From positions 2,604,001 to 2,668,000 of the forward strand of contig NZ_LT629748.1 of the NCBI RefSeq assembly GCF_900105005.1: a DNA stretch of 64,000 bases. Reading direction: 5' to 3'. The translations under genes were made by a program, and so were the position numbers. Shown here one piece after another: positions 35,271 through 45,957 of this stretch. The notes beneath the pieces were generated by a model, which saw only the letters and a program-made list of their open reading frames with translations, did not search any database and was not told the DNA's origin. How positions within the stretch are numbered: the stretch's first letter is position 1; each line of letters begins with the position of its first letter. This DNA comes from Halopseudomonas litoralis (GTDB taxonomy: Bacteria > Pseudomonadota > Gammaproteobacteria > Pseudomonadales > Pseudomonadaceae).

Positions 35271-36109
35271 TAGTGAGAGAACAACAACACTGAGCCACGC
35301 CCTGTCGGCAGCAATGGGGTTGCTGCAACTTGATTGAAGTCTCCGATCTCATTGAACTGGCCGTTGTAACCATTGAAAGTTAGCGCTTTGAACACTGCCT
35401 CAACAACATCAATTTCCTGACCAGAATGCTGGGCTATCTCCTGCGCGGTGAACTCGAAGAGCTCAAGCACTGGGCCTACAGGTACTTCTCCTACCTTGGT
35501 TTCGCCGACCGTTCCTCTTCCGTTGGTCGCGCGCGCATCCATCAACGAACACATCGCACCTGCCACTCGAAGAGCCTGGCCACTGCTGAACCCCATGACA
35601 CTCTCTAGCCATTCATCATCAGGGGCATGCTTCTCTGCAAAAAAATCACGGTACTGGAAGCTGTAGGCTGACTCGGTGCCATAGAAAATTGGCTCCTTCA
35701 TCATCGCGCCTTGCCAAAAATCGTCATTGGCGACGCCCTGTTGTGCCTGGGACATCAATTCGCCGATTGCCAGGCCGGTCATAGCTCCGTGAAGCTCGCC
35801 TAGTAATTCGTCGGTACGGGAGACATAACCTCTCAGCGTGTCTTCATCGAGCTCTGTTAGATCCACAGGCTGACGCATCATCAGCCCCAACAACGTGCTT
35901 ATTTCATTGCGATTGAGTCTTTTTCGGTCAAACAGATACTCAAGATCGGAAGCTTTGTACTCACCTTGGAATGATACGATGTTGTCGCGGTAACAAATAC
36001 TGGCCACAGCATGAACGTAGCCAGGTTGGGCCGTTAGTATCCTCAGTTCTTCAAAAATTTCGGCTTCGCTTCGTTGCGTGGAATGCATTCCCGTTACCTT
36101 AAGATTCAT
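35271..36109 (-). pseudogene. 5' part of a large SEC-C-family hypothetical protein, cut by IS3 element 2
   Basis: About 279 native codons starting MNLKVTGMHSTQRSEAEIF (ATG 36109; ATG 36088 is an alternative) and ending SVLLFSHY at the IS boundary. The open frame runs six codons farther into the IS terminal repeat before a stop at 35249. The text (AVASICYRDNIVSF, RNEISTLLGLMM, NEIGDFNQVAATPLLPTGRGSVLLFSHY) resembles the N-terminal part of large proteins that end in a SEC-C motif. No catalytic motif is visible in this piece. It lies between an integrase and an IS, so it is accessory DNA. Confidence 0.65.
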
Positions 36110-36378
36110 GACTTAGGATTAGTGGCGACGAACTATCTTAATCTAGTGCTGCTGATGTGGCAGCCGATCAATAGATTCGTGAGGCTAGCTGCAAATTTTC
36201 ATTACGGCTGTCCTTCCAGCCCACCAACGGGAGCCACACCACCTACGAGTCTTTCTCGACCAGCTAGAGACATCTTGGTGCAATCCGCATTGATCGCTAT
36301 TGGCCGAAAACAGTAGTTGAAAATTCACCTCGACCACGTTCGAAGATATGTATCGATCACCTTTGAATTCAGAGAAAG
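36110..36378. other. Intergenic region between the SEC-C fragment and the integrase
   Basis: No reading frame with protein character and no tRNA was seen. The stretch should contain the promoter of the leftward SEC-C-type gene, but no convincing -35/-10 pair was found. Confidence 0.4.
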
Positions 36379-37578
36379 TCAGCGCGCATTTCCGCCAGTC
36401 CATTCATCAACCATATCTGCCCAATCCTGCAACATCGCTGCCCGCTGATCACGATATTCAGCCTTGTTGTAGACGGCTCTGACACCCTTCTGCTCGTGCG
36501 CCAGGCACTTCTCAATCCAGTCGGTGTTGTAGCCTGCCTCATGCAACAGCGTGCTGGCTGTACGCCGCAAATCATGTGGCCCGAACTTGGTAAGCGACTT
36601 TCCATCTTTCTGCGCCGCTTTGTAAGTCAGGGTCAGCACCTGGTTGAGTGTGGCAGCGCTCATCGGCGCATCCGAGTCGTACCGTGATGGCAAAACAAAG
36701 TCGGAACCACCAGCAAAGGTTTTCAGGGCAATGAAAATATCCAGCGCCTGCTGGGACAAAAACACCAGGTGGGGATTACGCCGTTTCATCCGCTCCTTCG
36801 GAACCGTCCAGAGCGCTTCGCTGAAATTGATCTCACTCCAGGTTGCGTTTGTCAGCTCACTCTTGCGTACCATCGTCAACAGCAGCAACTTGGCTGCCGC
36901 ACGATTTGTTGGGCTTGTGCCAACCCGCTCCATGTACTGGTACATCAACCCAATTTCATCTGGCGTCAACGCGCGGTCACGCGGCTCGAACCGAGCGATG
37001 CTCGTTGGCCGCACCAAATCTGCCGGATTCTCAACCTTCTGCCCGCGTTCAGTCGCCCAGCGAAACACTTGCATCACGATTTCACGCACATGAACGGCGG
37101 TGGCCGGTGCACCTCGCTCGACGATGGCGTCGGTTAGCGCCCGCAAGTCCTCGTGGGTGATCTCGACCAGTTTCTGATTACTGAATTTCGGCTTCAGCTC
37201 GCGTTCGTAGACAGACCGACGCATATCGCGGGTGGAGTCGGCCATCTGGTAGCCACGCAGCCATTTTTCCGCCCAGGCACCAAACGTCTCTGCATCTTTC
37301 ACCCGTGCCTTGTCGCGAGCCTTCTCCTTGGCCGGTGACTTACCCGCCGCAACCATCTTCTTGGCGTCACCTAACTGCTCTCGCGCTTCTGCCAGGGTGA
37401 TGCCACCGACGCCGTAGCGGCCAAAGGTGATGGTCTCCTGCCGTCCGTTGAGCGAGTAGTTGTAACGGAACGAGACAGCACCAGCAGCCGTGACGGCCAC
37501 ATACAGGCCATACCGGTCATTCACCTTGTAGAGCTTGTCCCTGGGCTTGAGATTGCGCAGCTTGGTATCGGTCAGCAT
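36379..37578 (-). CDS. Tyrosine-type integrase (P4-like) next to guaA
   Basis: A 399-aa site-specific recombinase with the N-terminal arm-binding domain of P4-type integrases (MLTDTKLRNLKPRDKLYKV, residues 1-80), a core-binding domain (about 95-185) and a catalytic domain with Arg238 (VRKSEL), His335-x-x-Arg338 (HDLRR), His361 and nucleophile Tyr370. All catalytic residues are present, so it may be active. It sits 305 bp from the 3' end of guaA, a known island insertion site, and points away from it. Confidence 0.93.
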   Translation of the reverse strand: MLTDTKLRNLKPRDKLYKVNDRYGLYVAVTAAGAVSFRYNYSLNGRQETITFGRYGVGGITLAEAREQLGDAKKMVAAGKSPAKEKARDKARVKDAETFGAWAEKWLRGYQMADSTRDMRRSVYERELKPKFSNQKLVEITHEDLRALTDAIVERGAPATAVHVREIVMQVFRWATERGQKVENPADLVRPTSIARFEPRDRALTPDEIGLMYQYMERVGTSPTNRAAAKLLLLTMVRKSELTNATWSEINFSEALWTVPKERMKRRNPHLVFLSQQALDIFIALKTFAGGSDFVLPSRYDSDAPMSAATLNQVLTLTYKAAQKDGKSLTKFGPHDLRRTASTLLHEAGYNTDWIEKCLAHEQKGVRAVYNKAEYRDQRAAMLQDWADMVDEWTGGNAR

Positions 37579-37600
37579 GTACCTTGTCCTTCTTCGTTTT

Positions 37601-37708
37601 CGATACCATGCTGAAAAAACGTCAAACTTATAGTGTTTTTTCTATATAAAACAACAAGTTAGTAAAATTCAATACCATAAACACATAAGAGAAAGCAGCA
37701 TGGTATCG
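37601..37708. repeat. 13-bp inverted repeat pair in the integrase promoter region
   Basis: CGATACCATGCTG at 37601-37613 and its exact reverse complement CAGCATGGTATCG at 37696-37708, 82 nt apart. The A+T-rich interval between them probably holds the integrase promoter. Such repeats could be arm sites of the integrase or operators for a regulator. Confidence 0.75.
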
Positions 37709-37811
37709 GCATCAATCATGGCATCGTCAGTCGATAGTACCAGCTTTAATGCCATGCTCAAACGGTGCTTGCTGCTTCCTTCTGTTGCCAGACCATGCCA
37801 GACGAAAACAC

Positions 37812-37836
37812 AAAAAAGCCCGCAATTACGCGGACT
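37812..37836 (-). terminator. Terminator of guaBA
   Basis: On the minus strand AGTCCGC and GCGGGCT pair around GTAATT and are followed by TTTTTTG. It lies about 48 nt after the guaA stop. Confidence 0.8.
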
Positions 37837-37883
37837 TCAGAGCATTTCATGCCTTCAGGTGCCTGGTCGTGCCAGACGCGGGA

Positions 37884-39461
37884 TCATTCCCACTCTATCG
37901 TCGCCGGCGGCTTGCTGGAAATGTCGTATGTCACCCGCGAAACACCACTTATCTCGTTGATGATCCGGTTGGAAACCGTCTCCAGAAACTCATAAGGCAG
38001 GTGCGCCCAGCGAGCGGTCATGAAGTCGATGGTTTCCACGGCGCGCAGGGCGATGACCCATTCGTAGCGGCGAGCATCACCGACCACGCCGACAGACTTG
38101 ATCGGCAAGAATACGGCGAAGGCCTGGCTGGTCTTGTGGTACAGATCGGCCTTGCGCAGCTCCTCTATGAAGATATGGTCGGCGCGGCGCAGGATGTCGG
38201 CGTATTCCTTGCGTACTTCGGCGAGAATACGCACGCCCAGGCCCGGACCGGGGAACGGGTGACGATAAACCATGTCATAGGGCAGGCCCAGCTCCAGACC
38301 GATCTTGCGCACTTCATCCTTGAACAGTTCACGCAGCGGTTCGACCAGCTCGAGCGCCATGTCATCCGGCAGACCGCCGACATTATGGTGCGACTTGATG
38401 ACATGTGCCTTGCCGTTCTTGGTGCCGGCGGACTCGATCACATCAGGGTAGATGGTGCCCTGGGCAAGGAACTTGACGTCCTGCAGCTTGGTAGCTTCCT
38501 CATCGAAGACTTCGATGAAGGTACGGCCGATCGCCTTGCGCTTGGCTTCGGGATCGGTCACACCGAGCAAACGCGAGAGGAACTTGTCCTGGGCGTTGGC
38601 GCGGATCACCTTGACGCCCATGTTCTCGGCAAACATGGCCATGACCTGCTCGCCTTCATTCAGGCGCAGCAGGCCGTTGTCGACAAACACACAGGTCAGC
38701 TGGTCGCCGATGGCGCGGTGCAGCAGCGCGGCAACCACGGAGGAGTCGACGCCGCCGGACAACCCAAGCAGCACCTTGGCATCGCCTACCTGGGCGCGTA
38801 CCGTGGCGATGGCATCTTCAACGATATTGGCGGGGGTCCACAGCGCTTCGCAGCCACAGAGCTCAAGAATGAAGCGCGACAGGATACGCAGGCCCTGCTT
38901 GGTGTGCGTCACCTCGGGGTGAAATTGCACCCCGTAGAAGCGGCGGGCGTCATCACCCATGGCTGCGATGGCGCAGCTCGGCGTACTGGCCAGTGTTCGG
39001 AAGCCGCTGGGCAGCTCGATGACCTTGTCGCCATGACTCATCCAGACGTCCAGACTCAAAGTACCGTCAGCGGCCACCGCATCCTCGATACCATCAAAGA
39101 TGCTGCTCTTGTCGACCAGATCGACCCGAGCATAACCGAACTCGCGCTCTTCGGAGCCCTGAACCGCACCACCCAACTGGGCGGCCATGGTTTGCATACC
39201 GTAGCAGATGCCCAGTACCGGCACGCCCAGCTCAAACACGACCTGCGGCGCACGCGGGCTGCCGCTTTCAGTGACCGACTCGGGACCACCGGCGAGGATA
39301 ATGCCGTTGGCTGCGAACTCGCGGATGGCCGCTTCTTCCATATCCCAGGCGCGGATTTCGCAATAAACGCCGATTTCACGCACACGGCGGGCAATAAGCT
39401 GGGTGTATTGAGAGCCGAAATCCAGAATCAGGATACGGTGGGCATGAATGTCATGAGACAT
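37884..39461 (-). CDS. guaA: GuaA, GMP synthase (glutamine-hydrolysing)
   Basis: GuaA aminates XMP to GMP in purine synthesis. The 525-aa protein has an N-terminal glutamine amidotransferase ([11 protein letters not shown] with the nucleophile Cys, about residue 86), an ATP pyrophosphatase domain with the P-loop [17 protein letters not shown] (about residue 230) and a C-terminal dimerisation domain ending PPATIEWE. Its 3' end, which encodes TIEWE, is the usual island attachment site and is intact here. It lies 113 nt after guaB. Confidence 0.97.
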   Translation of the reverse strand: MSHDIHAHRILILDFGSQYTQLIARRVREIGVYCEIRAWDMEEAAIREFAANGIILAGGPESVTESGSPRAPQVVFELGVPVLGICYGMQTMAAQLGGAVQGSEEREFGYARVDLVDKSSIFDGIEDAVAADGTLSLDVWMSHGDKVIELPSGFRTLASTPSCAIAAMGDDARRFYGVQFHPEVTHTKQGLRILSRFILELCGCEALWTPANIVEDAIATVRAQVGDAKVLLGLSGGVDSSVVAALLHRAIGDQLTCVFVDNGLLRLNEGEQVMAMFAENMGVKVIRANAQDKFLSRLLGVTDPEAKRKAIGRTFIEVFDEEATKLQDVKFLAQGTIYPDVIESAGTKNGKAHVIKSHHNVGGLPDDMALELVEPLRELFKDEVRKIGLELGLPYDMVYRHPFPGPGLGVRILAEVRKEYADILRRADHIFIEELRKADLYHKTSQAFAVFLPIKSVGVVGDARRYEWVIALRAVETIDFMTARWAHLPYEFLETVSNRIINEISGVSRVTYDISSKPPATIEWE

Positions 39462-39493
39462 GAGCTTTCCTTCGGAAAAAGCCTGAAGCTAAA

Positions 39494-39556
39494 GCTGGAA
39501 GCTGGGAGCAGAAACCAGAAGTCATCACTTCCAGCTCCCTACTCCCAGCTCCCAGC
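39494..39556. repeat. Large imperfect hairpin between guaB and guaA
   Basis: GCTGGAAGCTGGGAGCAG (39494-39511) pairs with CTACTCCCAGCTCCCAGC (39539-39556) at 16 of 18 positions around a 27-nt loop. Both arms are themselves built of short AGCTGG(G/A)AG units. There is no T run, so it is not a simple terminator. Confidence 0.8.
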
Positions 39557-39574
39557 GCCTGTTGAGAGGGTCGA

Positions 39575-41119
<1,545 letters not shown>

Positions 41120-41173
41120 TCATCGAAGAGCCAATGAATTATTCTGCCGGCCATGAGCTGTTAATATGCGCGC

Positions 41174-42553
41174 ATGAACAATGATGACGCTATTTTCCAA
41201 CGCTTGAGCACAGAGCGCGACGTGCTCACCGTCAGCCAGCTTAACGCACGGGCCCGCAGCCTGCTGGAAGAAGTTTTCCCGCGGGTCTGGGTTGAGGGCG
41301 AACTGTCCAATCTGGCCCGCCCCTCCTCCGGTCATTTGTACTTCACGCTCAAGGACAGCGGTGCCCAGGTGCGCTGTGCGCTGTTTCGACAGAATGCCGC
41401 CCGCATAAGACTCGACCTGCGCGACGGACTGCTGGTGCAGGCCCGGGGCCGGGTGAGCCTGTATGAAGGCCGGGGCGATTATCAGATGATCATCGACAGT
41501 CTCGAGCCCGCCGGAGACGGCGCGCTACGCCAGGCGTTTGATGCGCTCAAGGCAAAACTGCAGAGCGAAGGGCTGTTTGCGGCAGAACGCAAACGCCCGC
41601 TGCCGTCACACCCGACTCGTATTGGTGTGATCACCTCCCCCAGCGGCGCTGCAGTAAGGGACATCATCAGCGTATTTGGCCGGCGTGCGCCCTTCATCGA
41701 ACTGGTCATCAGCCCCACCGCCGTGCAGGGCCGCGAGGCGGCGCCGCAGATTGTGCGCGCCCTGGAACGCGCCGACCTAGCGGGCTTCGACGCGCTGATT
41801 CTGGCCCGTGGCGGCGGTTCCCTGGAGGATCTCTGGCCGTTCAATGAGGAAATGGTCGCTCGCGCCGTTGCCGCCTGCCGGACACCGATTATCAGCGCTG
41901 TGGGCCATGAGACGGACGTCTCGATCAGTGACTTCGTTGCCGACCTGCGCGCACCCACACCCTCGGCGGCCGCTGAACTGTTGAGTCCGGATACCCAGGC
42001 CATGCTGGCTCAACTGCAGCGCAGCCATCGGCAATTGCAACAGTGCATGAAAGTACGGCTGGCTCGCGACGGTCTGCGCCTGGACAATCTGCGCCGCCGC
42101 CTGCGCCACCCCGGCGAACGCCTGGCACAGCAGGCTCAGCGCCTGGATGAACTGGAAATGCGCATGCAGCGCGCCTTGAATCACCGCCTGCAACACCAGC
42201 GTCACCTCCTGGAGCAGTTGCAGGGGCGTCTCCAGCATCAACATCCCGGTCGCCGCCTGCAGGTTCTCGGCGAGCGCCTGGAACAGCTGCAACAGCGCTT
42301 GCCACGCGTCATGCGACAGCAGCTGCAACAGCATCGCCAGCGACTGACCAATGCCATGCAGACACTTCATCTCGTCAGCCCGCTGGCGACTCTGGGTCGT
42401 GGTTATAGTATTTTGTTGGACAACCACGGCATGGCCATCCGCAAGCAAGGCGACACCCGTCCCGGTCAGCGTCTGCAGGCCCGACTGAGCGAAGGCCGGC
42501 TGACCCTGCGGGTCGAGGAAGACCAGCCGCATACGCTATCGCTGCTGGATTGA
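41174..42553 (+). CDS. xseA: XseA, exodeoxyribonuclease VII large subunit
   Basis: XseA with XseB degrades single-stranded DNA in both directions. The 459-aa product has an N-terminal OB-fold (LTVSQLNARARSLLEEVFPRVWVEGELSNLARPSSGHLYFTLKD), the catalytic core (RIGVITSPSGAAVRDIISVFGRR, ILARGGGSLEDLWPFNEE, VISAVGHETDVSISDFVADLRAPTPSAAAELL) and a long C-terminal coiled coil rich in Gln and Leu. It is divergent from guaB, as in related genomes. Confidence 0.96.
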   Translation: MNNDDAIFQRLSTERDVLTVSQLNARARSLLEEVFPRVWVEGELSNLARPSSGHLYFTLKDSGAQVRCALFRQNAARIRLDLRDGLLVQARGRVSLYEGRGDYQMIIDSLEPAGDGALRQAFDALKAKLQSEGLFAAERKRPLPSHPTRIGVITSPSGAAVRDIISVFGRRAPFIELVISPTAVQGREAAPQIVRALERADLAGFDALILARGGGSLEDLWPFNEEMVARAVAACRTPIISAVGHETDVSISDFVADLRAPTPSAAAELLSPDTQAMLAQLQRSHRQLQQCMKVRLARDGLRLDNLRRRLRHPGERLAQQAQRLDELEMRMQRALNHRLQHQRHLLEQLQGRLQHQHPGRRLQVLGERLEQLQQRLPRVMRQQLQQHRQRLTNAMQTLHLVSPLATLGRGYSILLDNHGMAIRKQGDTRPGQRLQARLSEGRLTLRVEEDQPHTLSLLD

Positions 42554-42636
42554 GGACAGCAATCGCAATCTGCCTTTGCTAGGATGGCGCCGCGCATCGC
42601 CAGCGGCGCGTCAAGTCACTAACCATCGGGAACACC

Positions 42637-43911
42637 ATGGAATCGCAATACAACGATGTCATCAACTGGCTGGAGGATTATCCCCAGCTGTATACACTGA
42701 TAGCGCTCACAGCATTGATACTGGGCGCCTGGATCGCTAACTGGATCGTCAAGCGCATCCTGATTCGCGGACTCATGCACCTGCTGCGTGCCACCCCGGT
42801 CGGCCATGATCAGGCATTGCATAACTCCAATGTCATTTCCCGGCTGGCCAATATCGTCCCAGCGCTGATCCTGTCTATCGGTATCGGGTTGATTCCCGGC
42901 CTGTCAGACACCTTGGTCACCATAGTGCGCAACGTCTGCGGCGCGTTCATCATTCTCACGGTGGCGCTGGCCATTGCCAGCGCATTGACTCTGGTCAACA
43001 CCGTTTACGAACGCCGCCCGAAAGCTCGCATGAAGCCCATCAAGGGTTACATTCAAGTGGTCAACATCGTGGTCTATTCGATTGCCACCATTCTGATCAT
43101 TGCCACCCTGATCGACCGCTCGCCCTTGATACTGCTCTCGGGTCTGGGTGCCATGGCCGCCGTGCTCATGTTGATTTTCCAGGACACCCTGCTGTCGTTG
43201 GTCGCCAGCGTCCAGATCAGCTCCAACGATATCGTACGTGTCGGCGACTGGGTGGAAATGCCCGCACTGAGCGCTGATGGCGATGTCATCGATATCTCGC
43301 TGCACACCGTCAAGGTGCAGAATTGGGACAAGACCATCACCACCATTCCCACCAAGCGGCTGATCAGCGATCCTTTCAAGAACTGGCGCGGCATGCAGGA
43401 GTCCGGGGGGCGGCGGATAATGCGTAGCATCATGCTTGATCAGCAGAGCGTGCATTTTCTCGACGATGATGAATGCCGACACCTGCACCGCTTTCGCCTG
43501 CTGGATGACTACCTGAACGATAAACAAGCCGATATCGATGAGTGGAACAAGCAGCTGGAGCAACAGGGGCAGGAGCCGGTAAACACTCGCAGAATCACCA
43601 ACATCGGCACTTTCCGCGCCTATGTGGATCGCTATCTGCGCAGTCATTCAGGCATTCATCAGAATATGACACTGATGGTCCGTCAGCTCAGCCCGACTGC
43701 TGATGGCCTGCCAATGCAGCTGTACTGTTTCACCAACACAGTGGCCTGGTCCGAATATGAAGGTATCCAAGGGGACATATTCGATCACCTGCTGGCAATC
43801 CTGCCGGAATTCGGACTGCGGGTATTCCAACACCCAAGCGGCAATGACCTGCGCCAGATAAACCTGCCGCGCCACGCGGAATCGGAAGCCGGCGTCAGCT
43901 CGCTGGGATAG
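42637..43911 (+). CDS. Mechanosensitive ion channel, YbdG-like MscS family
   Basis: A 424-aa MscS-family protein with about five transmembrane helices. The pore helix and beta domain are visible (LLSGLGAMAAVLMLIFQDTLLSLVASVQISSNDIVRVGDWVEMP, then VKVQNWDKTITTIPTKRLISDPFKNWRGM). Length and text resemble E. coli YbdG (415 aa), a channel active under mild osmotic stress. The gene follows xseA on the same strand with an 83-nt gap. Confidence 0.88.
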   Translation: MESQYNDVINWLEDYPQLYTLIALTALILGAWIANWIVKRILIRGLMHLLRATPVGHDQALHNSNVISRLANIVPALILSIGIGLIPGLSDTLVTIVRNVCGAFIILTVALAIASALTLVNTVYERRPKARMKPIKGYIQVVNIVVYSIATILIIATLIDRSPLILLSGLGAMAAVLMLIFQDTLLSLVASVQISSNDIVRVGDWVEMPALSADGDVIDISLHTVKVQNWDKTITTIPTKRLISDPFKNWRGMQESGGRRIMRSIMLDQQSVHFLDDDECRHLHRFRLLDDYLNDKQADIDEWNKQLEQQGQEPVNTRRITNIGTFRAYVDRYLRSHSGIHQNMTLMVRQLSPTADGLPMQLYCFTNTVAWSEYEGIQGDIFDHLLAILPEFGLRVFQHPSGNDLRQINLPRHAESEAGVSSLG

Positions 43912-43920
43912 TCTCACCGG

Positions 43921-43942
43921 CGCGCCCGTCTGGGCGCGCCGT
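43921..43942. terminator. G+C-rich hairpin after the mechanosensitive channel gene
   Basis: GGCGCGCCC and GGGCGCGCC pair around GTCT about 8 nt after the channel stop codon. Only a weak T-containing tract (GTATTCT) follows, so termination is likely but may be incomplete. Confidence 0.6.
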
Positions 43943-44073
43943 ATTCTGCTGCCAACCCCCGAAAAGCAACATTGCACAGCAATAAAATACTAATAACCAC
44001 CATGAATGCGCATAGATATTGCTTTTTTCTTCCGCATATTGCGCATGGAGCGCAAAATATCTAAAGTCGAAGC

Positions 44074-44151
44074 ATGAAAACACTTCAGACACTCATCACC
44101 CTCCGACAGCATACCTGTCTCTGCCTGGTTAGCCAGCGACTGCGTCACTGA
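44074..44151 (+). CDS. Possible leucine-rich leader peptide of leuA
   Basis: A 25-codon frame begins MKTLQTLITLRQH and has six Leu codons spread over its length. Its stop codon lies in the loop of a small hairpin (GCGTC-ACT-GACGC, 44142-44154), 70 nt upstream of leuA. Leader peptides rich in the regulated amino acid control leu operons in many proteobacteria. The ribosome site is weak and no clear terminator follows, so this is a suggestion. Confidence 0.4.
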   Translation: MKTLQTLITLRQHTCLCLVSQRLRH

Positions 44152-44221
44152 CGCCTACTCTCTCGTCTGACCGATATTGTCGGCCCCTGCGGCCACCAGA
44201 ATACAGAACAGGATTTTCGCC

Positions 44222-45892
44222 ATGAGCATGCTTAACGACCCGTCCAGCAAATACCGTCCATTCACTTCGATTACCCTGCCCGACCGCACCTGGCCGGACA
44301 AGATCATCGATCGGGCACCCGTCTGGCTGTCCACCGACCTGCGCGATGGCAACCAGTCGCTGATCGAGCCGATGGATGCGGAAAAGAAAATACTTTTTTT
44401 CAAATGTCTGGTCGCCGTGGGTCTGAAAGAAATCGAAGTCGGCTTTCCATCCGCTTCGCAGACCGATTTCGACTTCGTGCGCGAGTTGATCGAAGGCGAC
44501 CATATTCCTGACGATGTCACCATCCAGGTGCTGACCCAGGCCCGCGATGATCTGATCGAACGTACTTTCGAGTCCATCAAGGGCGCGAAAAAAGCCATCG
44601 TGCATTACTACAATGCCTGCGCGCCGGCCTTCCGCCGGATCGTCTTTGATCAGGATCAGGCTGGAGTGAAGGCCATCGCCGTGGCAGCGGGCAAGACCAT
44701 CCGGCGCCTGGCCGAGGCTGCACCGGAAACCCAGTGGCGCTTCGAGTACTCCCCTGAGGTGTTCAGTTCGACCGAGACCGACTTTGCCGTGGACTTATGC
44801 AACGCGGTGGTCAGCGTGTTCGAGCCAACCCCGCAGAACAAGCTGATCCTCAACCTGCCGGCCACCATCGAATGTGCCACGCCGAACAACTATGCCGACC
44901 AGATCGAGTGGTTCGGTCGCCATATCGACCGGCGTGACAGCGTGCTGATCAGCGTGCATACGCACAACGACCGCGGCACTGGCGTAGCCGCGTCGGAACT
45001 GGCGGTGATGGCTGGCGCCGATCGTGTTGAAGGCTGCCTGTTCGGCAATGGCGAGCGCACCGGCAACGTCTGCCTGGTCACGCTGGCACTGAACCTTTAT
45101 ACCCAGGGTGTGGATCCGCAGCTGGACTTCTCCGACATAGATGCCGTGCGCAAAGTGGTCGAGGACTGCAACCAATTGCCGGTTCACCCGCGCCACCCCT
45201 ATGCCGGTGATCTGGTACACACTGCCTTCTCCGGCTCGCACCAGGATGCGATTCGCAAGGGCTTTGCCCAGCAGGTCCCGAATGGCGTATGGGAAGTACC
45301 CTACCTGCCTATCGACCCCGCGGATATCGGCCGCAGCTACGAGGCGGTCATCCGCGTCAACAGTCAATCCGGCAAGGGCGGTATTGCCTTCCTGCTGGAA
45401 CAGGAATACGGCATCAGCCTGCCGCGCCGCATGCAGATCGAATTCAGCCAGGTGGTGCAGCGGGAAACCGACCGACTCGGTCTGGAAATGACCGCCGGGC
45501 AAATCCATCAGTTGCTCCAACAGGAATACCTGCAGGCCAGCAGCCCCTACGCTCTGGTCCGCCATCGCCTGCAGGAGGAGAATGGTACCAGCGCGGTGGA
45601 TGTCGAAGTGCTCCATGCCGGCAATACGCTGCACTGGCGCGGTATGGGCAAGGGCCCATTGGAGGCTCTGACCGCAGCCCTGCCTGTCGCGGTGGAGATC
45701 ATCAATTACCATGAACACTCCATCGGCTCGGGCAGTAATGCCAAGGCGGCGGCTTACATCGAGATTCGCCTGGACAATGGCCGACCACTGCATGGCATCG
45801 GGATTGACGAGAACCTGACCACCGCCAGCTTCCGTGCGCTGTTCAGCGCACTGAACCGGGCCAAGCGTCAGGCCGAAGCCCAGGCCGCCTGA
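44222..45892 (+). CDS. leuA: LeuA, 2-isopropylmalate synthase
   Basis: LeuA condenses acetyl-CoA with 2-oxoisovalerate, the first committed step to leucine. The 556-aa enzyme is the long form typical of Pseudomonas: a TIM barrel with [17 protein letters not shown] and [15 protein letters not shown] metal-binding motifs, and a C-terminal leucine-binding regulatory domain ([21 protein letters not shown]). ATG 44222 ([14 protein letters not shown]) matches related proteins and has ACAGGA 10 nt upstream. Feedback inhibition by leucine is expected from the C-terminal domain. Confidence 0.96.
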   Translation: MSMLNDPSSKYRPFTSITLPDRTWPDKIIDRAPVWLSTDLRDGNQSLIEPMDAEKKILFFKCLVAVGLKEIEVGFPSASQTDFDFVRELIEGDHIPDDVTIQVLTQARDDLIERTFESIKGAKKAIVHYYNACAPAFRRIVFDQDQAGVKAIAVAAGKTIRRLAEAAPETQWRFEYSPEVFSSTETDFAVDLCNAVVSVFEPTPQNKLILNLPATIECATPNNYADQIEWFGRHIDRRDSVLISVHTHNDRGTGVAASELAVMAGADRVEGCLFGNGERTGNVCLVTLALNLYTQGVDPQLDFSDIDAVRKVVEDCNQLPVHPRHPYAGDLVHTAFSGSHQDAIRKGFAQQVPNGVWEVPYLPIDPADIGRSYEAVIRVNSQSGKGGIAFLLEQEYGISLPRRMQIEFSQVVQRETDRLGLEMTAGQIHQLLQQEYLQASSPYALVRHRLQEENGTSAVDVEVLHAGNTLHWRGMGKGPLEALTAALPVAVEIINYHEHSIGSGSNAKAAAYIEIRLDNGRPLHGIGIDENLTTASFRALFSALNRAKRQAEAQAA

Positions 45893-45905
45893 CCACTTCA
45901 CCCGC

Positions 45906-45922
45906 GCCGGCAGCATGCCGGC
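45906..45922 (+). terminator. Weak hairpin after leuA
   Basis: GCCGGCA and TGCCGGC pair around GCA, followed by TTTG, 13 nt after the leuA stop. The short T run makes it only a possible terminator. Confidence 0.45.
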
Positions 45923-45957
45923 TTTGCCCGCCAGCAACGACAGGATAGAATCAGCGC

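Noticed and set aside
36110..36378. A tRNA or tRNA fragment as the integrase target
   Set aside because: No cloverleaf or TTCGA-type T-arm with matching acceptor stem could be formed; guaA is the better target.
39494..39556. The guaB-guaA hairpin as an intrinsic terminator
   Set aside because: The loop is long and there is no T run on the minus strand after the stem, and guaA would then need its own promoter, which is not evident.
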